Shown here one piece after another: positions 7,569 through 15,947 of a stretch of DNA of 62,654 bases. The translations under genes and the position numbers were made by a program. Origin of the DNA: Chthonomonadales bacterium (GTDB lineage Bacteria > Armatimonadota > Chthonomonadetes > Chthonomonadales > CAJBBX01). Each line of letters opens with the position of its first letter. Position 1 is the stretch's first letter. The DNA is taken from the NCBI GenBank assembly GCA_027459625.1, contig DAIDHP010000022.1, positions 1 through 62,654 on the forward strand. Direction: 5' to 3'. Under the pieces are notes generated by a model. The model was not told where the DNA came from and ran no database searches. It worked only from the letters and a program-made list of their open reading frames with translations.

Positions 7569-9841
7569 TGCATGGCACATTAACCATCGAGTTCCTGAGT
7601 GATACCTGCTTTTCCATGCCATCCGTTTTGAACGTAATGGTGGACTCTGAAGTCTGCATGGATGATCTGGGCTTGCCGATTATACCGGGCAAAACCATTC
7701 GCAGCCTCTTGCGTGACACATGGCTCTCCGCACAGCCCGTGCTGGATAAGGAATGTATCGGATACATGCTTTTCGGAAGAGGAGGGTCCCACGAAGACGA
7801 AAGCTCCTTAAGAATCGGCAATGCACTGATAGACACAGCTATACGCGAAAGAATACATTGGGCAATTAAAAGAGATAATAATCCTCTGCTTGTGTCGATC
7901 CTGCGCGATGCATTTTACGAAATTCGTGTGCTGACGAAAATCGATCGCAAGTCCGGTGCCCCTGCCACAGACACACTGCGGGGCGTGCGTGTGGTTCCCG
8001 CAGGCGCAAAGCTATTCGCACCTCTCGACTTCCATCATCTGGATACGGAAGCATTGAAGAAGACCTTCCTTTTACTGGATTGTCTTCTCGGAGCCACGCG
8101 TCACGGCGGTCTGGACAGAAACCGCGGGCTGGGTCATATCAAATTGAGCGCCAAAATCGCATTGCCAAAATCGCAGGCAAACGCTATGCAGGAACTGAAA
8201 CTGTTCCACATACATATAACGGGAACATCAGATCAATCCAATGTGCAGGAGACCCCACAGAAGTCATCTGAAAAAGGTCCTGTCTTCCTTCCATTTCGCC
8301 TTACACTCACAGCACCCTGTCTGATCCATGATCGATCAAAGGATCCCAACTCCAGCTCCACACGGACTTTCATTCCTGGAGCCGCAATCCGGGGAGCAGT
8401 TGCAGCAGCCATGATGCGCAGGGGGGATACCCCAGAAATGATCCATGAAATGGTCGCATCCGGCAAGGTGAGATTCCTCAATGCATATATAGAGGAAAGA
8501 GAGAATCGTTCTATACCAACCCCATGCACTTTCCAGCGCAAAAAGGATGCATCCGTAGATGACCTTGAATCGGATACGAAAAATAACATTACGGAATTAT
8601 TTAATAATGAAGCCGAACCGACAGAAACACAATACGAGCCATTAAAAGCGAAATATCTGCGGTTTTCTAGCGCTGAATGGATTCCTGCAGAAGTAAACAC
8701 CGGGTCACATACGCACCAGACTCGCAACAGGGCGCGCGGGGTAGCAATCAAGGGCGACACCACCGTATTTGTTTACGAATTTCTCAAAGAGGGGCAGAAC
8801 TTTCAGGGATGTCTGGCAGGGAATGCGGAGCTCTGCGCAAAAGCGCGGGAGTTAATGCAGTCCGAACCGCTCTGGCTGGGTCGTTCCGCGCATGCGGAAT
8901 ATGGCGGAGCCCCAAATATTGATTTCCTCCAGGACAGTAAAAGCGAAAATGCATCCATCAATCAGTGCGATATCAACCAGGGTGTTCAATTTGCCCTGGT
9001 TCTTACAGCGGATGCAGTGCTGCGAGACCCCGTAACAGGCCAGCACGATCCCCATCGACTTGAGGCGGAAATAATCGAACGATTCCAGGGAAAAGCAGAG
9101 GTAATTGCCGCCTGCGTAAAAACAGATCAGGCTCAGGAGTTCAATCGTCTCTGGAGAACGTCCTTCCCGGAGCTTCCAGCCGTCGCTGCCGGATCCATGG
9201 TATTGCTGAAAGCTATTGTGGATATTTCCAAGGATGATCTGCTCACCCTTCAATCTGCTCCCATTGGAGAAAGAACCGCACAGGGCTATGGATGCTTTAT
9301 CATTTTGACAGATGATCTTCAATCCGTAACATTACACTCACCATATATACAGCAAAATCCCGAACCATCTTCAAATATTCCGGACGAATTAAAAAGGATG
9401 CAGCGCAAACTCTATGAAAACCGTCTGCGCCTTCTGATGACTAAAACAGCAGCGGATTTAGCGAAGAATGCGAAACTGCACGGGGTATCTCCTCACCTGA
9501 TTCAGCGAATGCGCACGCCGCTTCATGGCAATGCCAACTGGAAGCAAACGTGGCGTGAATGGCTTGATAAAACGAATCCGGCATTAAAGGAGACCGCACT
9601 CAAGCCTCTCAAAGAGTCCTATATGAATGGTAAACCTCTGGCGGATTATCTTCTTGATGCCGCACAGGATGAATGGATGCCTGAATTTCAGGATATGCGG
9701 AGTAAAGAACAGGAAACCGCCCGAATACTGCCTGATGTAACTGCTAAAGCACTGTGGAAAGACGAAAAGTCAAAATTGACTGTCTACTTTCTTGATGCAT
9801 TGCTGAACCGTCTTGCGCGTAATGCAAAAGGGGATCGCTAA
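7568..9841 (+). CDS. csx10: Csx10-like multi-RAMP protein of the type III-D complex
   Basis: This 757-residue protein contains at least two RAMP modules. The first spans about residues 1-200, with the entry motif IIPGKTIRSLLRDTW (38-52) and the G-rich loop RHGGLDRNRGLGHIKL (178-193). The second starts near residue 245 with TFIPGAAIRGAVAAAM. A later GERTAQGYGCF block near 570 resembles another G-rich loop. Csx10 stands in for Csm4/Csm5-type subunits and caps the crRNA handle next to Cas10 in type III-D complexes. Two ATGs lie in tandem (7565, 7568); the upstream AAGGAG could serve either. Family assignment is from motif and context. Confidence 0.8.
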   Translation: MHGTLTIEFLSDTCFSMPSVLNVMVDSEVCMDDLGLPIIPGKTIRSLLRDTWLSAQPVLDKECIGYMLFGRGGSHEDESSLRIGNALIDTAIRERIHWAIKRDNNPLLVSILRDAFYEIRVLTKIDRKSGAPATDTLRGVRVVPAGAKLFAPLDFHHLDTEALKKTFLLLDCLLGATRHGGLDRNRGLGHIKLSAKIALPKSQANAMQELKLFHIHITGTSDQSNVQETPQKSSEKGPVFLPFRLTLTAPCLIHDRSKDPNSSSTRTFIPGAAIRGAVAAAMMRRGDTPEMIHEMVASGKVRFLNAYIEERENRSIPTPCTFQRKKDASVDDLESDTKNNITELFNNEAEPTETQYEPLKAKYLRFSSAEWIPAEVNTGSHTHQTRNRARGVAIKGDTTVFVYEFLKEGQNFQGCLAGNAELCAKARELMQSEPLWLGRSAHAEYGGAPNIDFLQDSKSENASINQCDINQGVQFALVLTADAVLRDPVTGQHDPHRLEAEIIERFQGKAEVIAACVKTDQAQEFNRLWRTSFPELPAVAAGSMVLLKAIVDISKDDLLTLQSAPIGERTAQGYGCFIILTDDLQSVTLHSPYIQQNPEPSSNIPDELKRMQRKLYENRLRLLMTKTAADLAKNAKLHGVSPHLIQRMRTPLHGNANWKQTWREWLDKTNPALKETALKPLKESYMNGKPLADYLLDAAQDEWMPEFQDMRSKEQETARILPDVTAKALWKDEKSKLTVYFLDALLNRLARNAKGDR

Positions 9842-9842
9842 A

Positions 9843-11237
9843 ATGGATAATGCCAGGACATGCCTTATTGGCAGAGATGCAACCGACCGACGCGAGATCA
9901 CCTCCCGCTGGACCATTACCGCAAAACTGACCATCCATTCCGCATCGCAGATTGGCAACCATGAATCTGACTGGTGCGACCAAACGTTCGCTCGAAACGC
10001 CGAGGGGAAACCGATTTTGCAGGGTTCCACACTTGCAGGCGCACTTCGCGGTGCTCTGAATGACCATATGGAAGGATACCTGAAGGAAGAACATCCCGAA
10101 GCGCGCAATCTATTCGGCGGATGGGAGGATGATAAGCAGGATAACGGGTATGAAAGCCCGGTAATCATTTTTGATTCTGCTGCTGAAAGCAATGCAGAGA
10201 CCTCTATCCGTGATGGCGTAGTAATTGATCCGACTACAGGCACAGCGGTTGATAAAGGAAAATACGACAGAGAACTCGCTATGCCAGGCATCGTTTTCCC
10301 TGTCCGTCTGGATGTGATTATTACAAACAAGCAGAATGAAAATACGATTCTCTCTATGCTGTCTCTTGCTTTGGATAGCCTGGCAGACGGCGAAATCCTC
10401 TTCGGCGCTCGGAAAAGCCGAGGAATGGGGTTATGCAGCGCTTCCGATTTTCGAGCGGTGCGTTTCGACATGACCTCCGCTGACGGATGGAGATCGTTTG
10501 CGAACAGTGACTATATCAATCCTGCGGCACATCTTCCAGCAAAACAACAAATCCATCAAGCCTTGTCTGCTGCCTGGCTAGATTATAAAGTGCAAGAGTA
10601 TAAAGATTGTCGCGATTCCCTTAAGATTCATTTTGATCTAGAAGTCGATGGCAGTCTTCTCATTCGAAGCCCTGGCAGAAAAGCCACAGATGCTGATGCT
10701 ATTCACCTCACAGAACAGGGCAAAGCAATCCTTAGCGGAACATCCATTGCTGGAGCTATTCGATCGCATGCAAACCGCCTTCTCAACACGATAGAAAAAG
10801 AGCATTTGATCGAGGAATTGTTTGGACCAATGCCAGCTAACGTGGAGCGACAGGGTTCTCGCGCCAGCCGAATTCGAGTAACAGAATCTATCATTAAAAA
10901 CAGCTGCTCATACAGGCAGTCACGTGTAAAAATCGATCGATTCACTGGCAGTGCCATAGACACAGCGCTCTTCGATGAGCAGCCCAGCATAGGCGGTGCA
11001 GCGGCCTTTGATGTAGTCCTGCTTAATCCCAAAGATGAGGAAATTGGCCTGCTTCTTCTGGTGGCCCGCGACTTGGCATGCGGTTTCCTTCCTCTCGGAG
11101 GTGGGGCATCTGTGGGTCGAGGGATATTAAAAGGTAATTTCGTTGCGGATTTGCGCGATGAAAAAGGCGGATGGAAACGCATCGCAGAAGATGAACTGAA
11201 TAAATATGTAGAAGCGTTATCAGGAGGTGAAAAATGA
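9843..11237 (+). CDS. Tandem Csm3/Cas7-like RAMP fusion
   Basis: The 464-residue product contains two consecutive Cas7-type modules. Module 1 has SASQIGNHESDWCDQTF and GSTLAGALRGAL (residues 61-72), followed by RDGVVIDPTTGTAVDKGKYD. Module 2 repeats the plan with AILSGTSIAGAIRSHANRLL, then SRVKIDRFTGSAIDTALFDE and a G-rich loop FLPLGGGASVGRGIL. Csm3-type subunits form the backbone and cut target RNA with a conserved Asp in the first loop. D46 (module 1) and an Asp in module 2's DADAIHL stretch are candidates. Fusing two backbone copies matches type III-D variants. The ATG at 9843 immediately follows the previous stop. Confidence 0.85.
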   Translation: MDNARTCLIGRDATDRREITSRWTITAKLTIHSASQIGNHESDWCDQTFARNAEGKPILQGSTLAGALRGALNDHMEGYLKEEHPEARNLFGGWEDDKQDNGYESPVIIFDSAAESNAETSIRDGVVIDPTTGTAVDKGKYDRELAMPGIVFPVRLDVIITNKQNENTILSMLSLALDSLADGEILFGARKSRGMGLCSASDFRAVRFDMTSADGWRSFANSDYINPAAHLPAKQQIHQALSAAWLDYKVQEYKDCRDSLKIHFDLEVDGSLLIRSPGRKATDADAIHLTEQGKAILSGTSIAGAIRSHANRLLNTIEKEHLIEELFGPMPANVERQGSRASRIRVTESIIKNSCSYRQSRVKIDRFTGSAIDTALFDEQPSIGGAAAFDVVLLNPKDEEIGLLLLVARDLACGFLPLGGGASVGRGILKGNFVADLRDEKGGWKRIAEDELNKYVEALSGGEK

Positions 11238-11803
11238 CCAATAAGTCAAAATTGCATGGAGCTGAATTATCACCGATTACGAGTGATACGGCCGAAAAGT
11301 TATTCGCCTGGCTGATAAACAAAGGAAGCGCACCAATCGATTCATTTAACCCCAAATGGGCGGTCATCCAGTGCGCAGATACTTTCATCTGGGGCATCTA
11401 TGATAGCGATGGATGGAAACTCGCAAGCGATATCGACCCTGATATACGTCCGCCAAAAGCCAAAACTTTCATTGAAGCGCGTATATTTAACGAAAATGAA
11501 GAAGCACTTCTATGGCAGGATTCAAAGGGATTTCACGGGCGTTCGCTAAAGAACAAGGAATGTGCCAATGGAGTAAGTCCATTGGATCGCGAAGCCGCTT
11601 TCGATGAAAATAAAGATCATACCACTCGTGAGGAACTATCCGGTGGTTTCATAAAGCGGATAAATCCTGGCGGGCGCATTCTGGTTACACCTCAGGGCAA
11701 AGCGCTCTGTATAAAGGAATATCTGGCGGAAGATGAATGCGGCATTCTCCGCATCGCAGCAACACGCTTCTGCAAGTTTTCTGTGGATGATAGGAATGAA
11801 TGA
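11234..11803 (+). CDS. csx19: Csx19-like (TIGR03984) type III-D protein
   Basis: This 189-residue protein overlaps the preceding gene by 4 bases and has a clear AGGAGG site. The segment TFIWGIYDSDGWKLA followed by EARIFNENEEALLW resembles the Csx19/TIGR03984 family, an accessory subunit found with Csx10 in type III-D loci. I see no catalytic motif or membrane segment. Position between the Csm3-like fusion and the TIGR03986-like gene supports the call. The family is poorly understood and the assignment rests on context plus limited motif resemblance. Confidence 0.7.
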   Translation: MTNKSKLHGAELSPITSDTAEKLFAWLINKGSAPIDSFNPKWAVIQCADTFIWGIYDSDGWKLASDIDPDIRPPKAKTFIEARIFNENEEALLWQDSKGFHGRSLKNKECANGVSPLDREAAFDENKDHTTREELSGGFIKRINPGGRILVTPQGKALCIKEYLAEDECGILRIAATRFCKFSVDDRNE

Positions 11804-11804
11804 T

Positions 11805-13958
11805 ATGCCTAACGCAATCACACCTTATAATTTCGTTCCAATGCCGGACCGAGTTATTCCCGGAGAAACACCTCCAGACCGCAGTCGCTATCATACAGAC
11901 CGATGTACCGGCTGGTTTGATATTGAATTGACAACCCTAACTCCAATATATACGCGAGCATCGCGTTCTCTTGACCAAAACGTCAATGATGATCCACAGC
12001 CCGACTTTTTTCATTATTTGATTAATGGCAATGATCAACCAGTTATCCCTGGCAGTGGTTTAAGAGGAATGATCCGCAGCATCTTTGAGATCATCACTTG
12101 CAGTAGGATGGAATTCATTAGCAATCGGCGGTTGTTTTATCGTAGTTTTGCCTCAGTTGCGCATGACTGGGCGGAGTATTACCGTAAAAACTTTAATACA
12201 AAGAATTGCTTGGTGGCCGGAGAATTGATTAAACAGAGTGGCGGATGGGTTGTACGGGTTTCTGATAACCAAACAAGCTTAACTGACCCTATGCTTTGCA
12301 GGGGGTTTTATGCAGTAGGGGTGGATGATGCAGGGCTTAAAACTATTAATCATGATCTTTATGATAGCTCTGGGACTCATCATAAGTCTCGCCCCTATTT
12401 TTATATGTATGATTCTTATGTTGCGCCAACTGCCACTGAAATAGCACTTCTTCGCAATACACAGATATTCAATCTTCGTAAGGCAAATATCGTTCCTCCA
12501 GGAGGACAGAAGGGCTGGCTTATATCGCCTGGTAAGGATGTAAGATACAGGCATTATTACCAGTTCATCGTCAATCCTAATCATGGAAAATACAGGGATT
12601 ATCCAATGGACGATATGATATATGAGGATTATGAGGCATGGGGGCAGATGACGCACGGACATAATTTTGGATATCCGGGGTATCCCAGGCATTTGAAAGA
12701 AGGTGATCCTGTATTTGCTTTGCTTGATAAACCAATGATATCTCCAAATGCAAGAGTTTCTGTTATTGGTGCGAATATGATGATGCCTTTAAGATATGCA
12801 AAATCCATCGACGTTATAGCAAAAAATGGAGTGATCGATTGCGATAGTCTTGATATGACGCAATCCGTTTTTGGTTTTGTAGCCAATGGACGATCAAACA
12901 CCGACCTGCAGGCGGTCAAAAGTCGAGTTTATTTTGAAGATGTAAAGTGCATATCCGATTCTCCATATATGCTGAATACTCCGAATGACGGCTGGGTTCC
13001 TGATATTCTCTCAGGACCCAAACCAACCAGTTTCCAAACTTATCTAACTCAACCAAATCCAAATGACTGGGTGCACTGGGGTACATGTAATGCGAAAATA
13101 CGTGGGAATAAACTTTATTGGCATCGTTCGCCACAAGTTGCAGCTAATTCATTGCATCAACCTACTGTTAACTTACCTGCATCACAGATCACACACATCA
13201 AGCCGGTGAAAGATGGAGTAGTATTTAAAGGACGCATCCGGTTTGAAAACCTTTCTAATAAAGAATTAGGAGCTCTCTACGCCTCAATACAGTTCCCAGA
13301 TGGATTGGCGCATAAGTTTGGCATGGGCAAAAATCTCGGACTAGGCTCCGTTCGGATTGAAATCAAGGAAACCATGTTATTCGATATGAAAAATCGGCTC
13401 AGAAATCTCTCTCCACTTGCAGGTGCTTTGGATAAAGATAACGCAAATAAAAAACTTGCTCTCGGTTATCGAGCATTATTAGCGGCCGTGGGAACAGGCA
13501 ATTCACTTTGGGGGAACGAGAGAATGCGTTCCTTATCAGCATTACTCAGTTGGGATCGCCGCCCCCAGGATTCTGAAACCTGCCAGGTGACTGCCGTTGA
13601 TAACGATCCTCAGAACCAGTGGCGCAGGAAATATCATTTAAGTGAAGCACTTGATATGGTTGATTATAACGCTATAGACATCATTGACAGTGATGTTCGG
13701 GAAGATATCCCCTGGCAAACTGCATATCTTGTTTTTAATCCGGGCAATGGGGAACTGAAAGCAATTCTGCAGGATGGCAAACAAGCTAAAGTTCAAGGAA
13801 ATGAAAGCGAAACTTTACGCGATACATTACCGGAAGACATAAAAGCGAAGCTTAAAAAGAAAAAAACACTTCCCTTGGTTATGGTGCAGATCAAACCAAT
13901 GATTTACGGCCTAAAAATCGTTGGGTTGAAAATGTCTGATACGATTGATGAAGTCTGA
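11805..13958 (+). CDS. TIGR03986-like CRISPR RAMP-superfamily protein, copy 2 (full length)
   Basis: This 717-residue protein is a clear paralog of the gene at 2646-4550. They share the opening ITPYNFVPMPDRVIPGE, DIELTTLTPIYTRA, VIPGSGLRGMIRSIFE, SGPKPTSFQTYL and MGKNLGLGSVRI. It keeps the C-terminal beta-rich domain that copy 1 has lost behind amber codons. The start at 11805 follows AGGA by 9 bases; 11796 is an in-frame alternative. It is last in the effector operon, one base after the csx19-like stop. Its codons look noticeably more AT-rich than those of the upstream genes, so it may have joined the operon separately. The role in the complex is unknown. Confidence 0.85.
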   Translation: MPNAITPYNFVPMPDRVIPGETPPDRSRYHTDRCTGWFDIELTTLTPIYTRASRSLDQNVNDDPQPDFFHYLINGNDQPVIPGSGLRGMIRSIFEIITCSRMEFISNRRLFYRSFASVAHDWAEYYRKNFNTKNCLVAGELIKQSGGWVVRVSDNQTSLTDPMLCRGFYAVGVDDAGLKTINHDLYDSSGTHHKSRPYFYMYDSYVAPTATEIALLRNTQIFNLRKANIVPPGGQKGWLISPGKDVRYRHYYQFIVNPNHGKYRDYPMDDMIYEDYEAWGQMTHGHNFGYPGYPRHLKEGDPVFALLDKPMISPNARVSVIGANMMMPLRYAKSIDVIAKNGVIDCDSLDMTQSVFGFVANGRSNTDLQAVKSRVYFEDVKCISDSPYMLNTPNDGWVPDILSGPKPTSFQTYLTQPNPNDWVHWGTCNAKIRGNKLYWHRSPQVAANSLHQPTVNLPASQITHIKPVKDGVVFKGRIRFENLSNKELGALYASIQFPDGLAHKFGMGKNLGLGSVRIEIKETMLFDMKNRLRNLSPLAGALDKDNANKKLALGYRALLAAVGTGNSLWGNERMRSLSALLSWDRRPQDSETCQVTAVDNDPQNQWRRKYHLSEALDMVDYNAIDIIDSDVREDIPWQTAYLVFNPGNGELKAILQDGKQAKVQGNESETLRDTLPEDIKAKLKKKKTLPLVMVQIKPMIYGLKIVGLKMSDTIDEV

Positions 13959-13975
13959 ATTCAACTGAGGATGAT

Positions 13976-14004
13976 ATTATAGCACAATAACGTTGTCCTA
14001 TAAT
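13976..14004. terminator. AT-rich hairpin at the end of the effector operon
   Basis: ATTATAG pairs with CTATAAT, and inside them ACAA pairs with TTGT around a 5-base loop, with one C/C mismatch. It begins 17 bases after the operon's last stop, between converging genes, so it may stop transcription from either side. It is unusually AT-rich for a terminator. Confidence 0.45.
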
Positions 14005-14018
14005 CAATATTTAATCAT

Positions 14019-14159
14019 TCACCGGAATGCTTTCATCAGCATTTCGTTAGCGACGATGGGATCCCAATCACCTGAGTAATAAGTGGGTAAATGCGTAAAG
14101 GGTCTTCTTGCTTGCCATATTTCTATGATTGTGGTGAGAATATTACTGGAAAACTCCAT
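14019..14159 (-). CDS. Small hypothetical protein or gene remnant, 46 residues
   Basis: A minus-strand frame of 46 codons (opens MEFSSNILTTIIEIWQARR, ends ANEMLMKAFR) lies between cas6 and the effector operon. Its composition looks protein-like (GDWDP, PTYYSG). There is no clear ribosome site, and it starts 40 bases after cas6 ends on the same strand. It could be a small cas-associated protein or the tail of a lost gene. I do not recognise the family. Confidence 0.35.
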   Translation of the reverse strand: MEFSSNILTTIIEIWQARRPFTHLPTYYSGDWDPIVANEMLMKAFR

Positions 14160-14199
14160 TGTATCTTATCTATTATATTTGTCATTAACAAATAATATC

Positions 14200-14982
14200 C
14201 TACTTTCCATTCCGCATCAACTCGCACATGCCGAAGCCGCTGGAGTTCTTCTCGCCGAAACCGCATTCGTACCCTGTCTCTATCAACTCTCTGGAGCCGC
14301 GCACCTTGAACGGGGCGAACGCGCCCACGATGTTCGTTCCTTTGAAGTTGATTAGCTTCGTGCCTCTCTGACGAGTGAGGTAGTGGGAATCGAACATCAT
14401 TTCGAACCGATCGTCCGAGGGGGGCTTGCCTTGGTTGAGAATAAAGTACTTGGAGATGAGGTTCAGCCTCACCCTTTCGCCGAAGAGGGGGTCGTTGGGA
14501 ATCAGATATCGGGTGACCCTTGCGTCGTTCACGCTCTCCGTGACCGATGCGACGATGGGGGAGAGGCATGTGAACGGAGTCTCCTCCAGGATCGCGGGGG
14601 AATCGAGAGTTTCGATGCGCACAATCGGCAGCGAGGTGTGGCCAACCTGCAATCCTCCCATGCTCATCAAGCCTAATGCGAAGTTTCCCAGAAACTCCTT
14701 CACCGGCGAGGATACCCGCCACTCCACCGGCCCTGGCCCCATGCTGATGGAGGAGCCGTATATCCCCCGCTCCTTCGCTCGCAGAGGCGAGAAGACGAAC
14801 AGCTTGAACCTCCGATGATCGTTCGGATCCGAATCCAAGGAGTATCCTGTCTCGTGCAGAAACGCGGAATAGTGCGAGTCGCTCGTTCCCAGGAAGCGGT
14901 AGATGATCCCGGTGAGATAGTGCGAATGGTTCAACGGAATGGTGATGGTGCTATTCAGGCGCATATGTATCTTTATTCTCAT
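14200..14982 (-). CDS. cas6: CRISPR pre-crRNA endoribonuclease Cas6
   Basis: The 260-residue protein begins MRIKIHMRLNSTITIPLNHSHYLTGIIYRFL, split across the first strand and helix of the Cas6 RAMP fold, and ends with the Cas6 G-rich loop GYECGFGEKNSSGFGMCEL. H20 or H22 near the N-terminus are candidates for the general-base His. It should cut repeat transcripts 8 bases before each spacer, which fits the ATTGAAAC repeat end. The ATG at 14982 follows GAGGAGG. It is transcribed opposite to the effector operon and, unlike cas1-cas2, sits at the far end of the locus. Confidence 0.93.
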   Translation of the reverse strand: MRIKIHMRLNSTITIPLNHSHYLTGIIYRFLGTSDSHYSAFLHETGYSLDSDPNDHRRFKLFVFSPLRAKERGIYGSSISMGPGPVEWRVSSPVKEFLGNFALGLMSMGGLQVGHTSLPIVRIETLDSPAILEETPFTCLSPIVASVTESVNDARVTRYLIPNDPLFGERVRLNLISKYFILNQGKPPSDDRFEMMFDSHYLTRQRGTKLINFKGTNIVGAFAPFKVRGSRELIETGYECGFGEKNSSGFGMCELMRNGK

Positions 14983-15387
14983 AAAACATCCTCCTCGTAA
15001 TATACTCTTTTTCAAAGAGGAGAAGCGGAATCTTGAAAAATATTTTCGGACTTGCGTTTCGCAGCCTAAGATTAGCGCTTACATAAGTGATGTATTCGTC
15101 ATGGAAAATGGGAATTCCTGCACGATTTTCGCGCTTTAGAATAATATTTTCGTTTTTTATCGTTTAATGCGGAGATGAAGCGGGGGAGGGTGCAGGAATC
15201 GAACCAATGATAATCATAATGCAAGCCCCCTCATCGGATATGCCTGGGAGTGGGTAATCTCGAGAGGGAAAAAGAGGCGAGCGGATCGCTCACCCCTTTT
15301 GAAAGTCGTTCGCAAATCGGCGCCGGCGTCTCCCGACATTCCTTGGGAAAGATCATCGATTCCCGGCGCGACTGTTCGGATGCGCTT
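14983..15387. other. Gene-free junction between the CRISPR locus and purE, with a tRNA-3'-end-like stretch
   Basis: These 405 bases hold no convincing gene. At about 15182-15206 the minus strand reads TTCGATTCCTGCACCCTCC followed by CCCG. This looks like the T-loop, 3' T-stem strand and acceptor strand of a tRNA. The matching 5' half (GGAGGGT) and the T-stem partner are missing, so it is not a functional tRNA. Such fragments are left when mobile elements integrate into tRNA genes. The same bases could also be part of an imperfect hairpin with GCCCCCTC at 15225-15232. Confidence 0.4.
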
Positions 15388-15873
15388 TTATCGATTCAGG
15401 ATGGCGTCCTTCGCCATGACGCTCTTGGCGAGTTTGCGTTTGAACTCCGCAACCTTCTCGCGCATCTCCGTGTCGGTTGCTCCGATCATCTGGGCGGCGA
15501 GAATCGCGGCGTTACGCGCTCCGTCTATCGCCACCGTCGCCACGGGAACCCCGGATGGCATCTGCGCCGTGCTTAGCAGGGAGTCCATGCCGTTCAACGC
15601 GGCGGACTTAATCGGGACGCCGATGACCGGCAACGGGGTGGATGACGCCATCACTCCGGCGAGATGCGCCGCGCCCCCCGCCCCTGCGATGATCGCGCTC
15701 AACCCCCGCTCCGCCGCGGTTTCGGCGTACTCCGCCGCAATTTTCGGCGTGCGATGCGCCGAAATAACCCTTATCTCATGTTCTATTCCGAACTCCTTCA
15801 GCGTGTTCACCGCCGCCTCCATCACGGGAAGATCGTTGTCGCTCCCCATCACAATGCCCACTCGATATGTCAT
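15388..15873 (-). CDS. purE: N5-carboxyaminoimidazole ribonucleotide mutase PurE
   Basis: A class I PurE of 161 residues. It moves the carboxyl group of N5-CAIR to give CAIR in purine synthesis. The phosphate- and substrate-binding segments are present: GSDND (10-14), SAHRTP (38-43) and GAGGAAHLAGV (64-74). It lies 74 bases downstream of purD on the same strand, a likely operon. The partner PurK is not in the window. Confidence 0.96.
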   Translation of the reverse strand: MTYRVGIVMGSDNDLPVMEAAVNTLKEFGIEHEIRVISAHRTPKIAAEYAETAAERGLSAIIAGAGGAAHLAGVMASSTPLPVIGVPIKSAALNGMDSLLSTAQMPSGVPVATVAIDGARNAAILAAQMIGATDTEMREKVAEFKRKLAKSVMAKDAILNR

Positions 15874-15947
15874 TTTCGCACCTTTCCATTGATCCTTTAT
15901 ATGAGAAAATAGCGTATCGGGTCTTCGCCCGTGCCGTCATCTTCACT

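Noticed and set aside
15160-15300. A complete tRNA gene on the minus strand
   Set aside because: The 3' part resembles a tRNA, but the T-stem does not pair and there is no matching acceptor strand or D-arm upstream, even allowing for a long variable arm.
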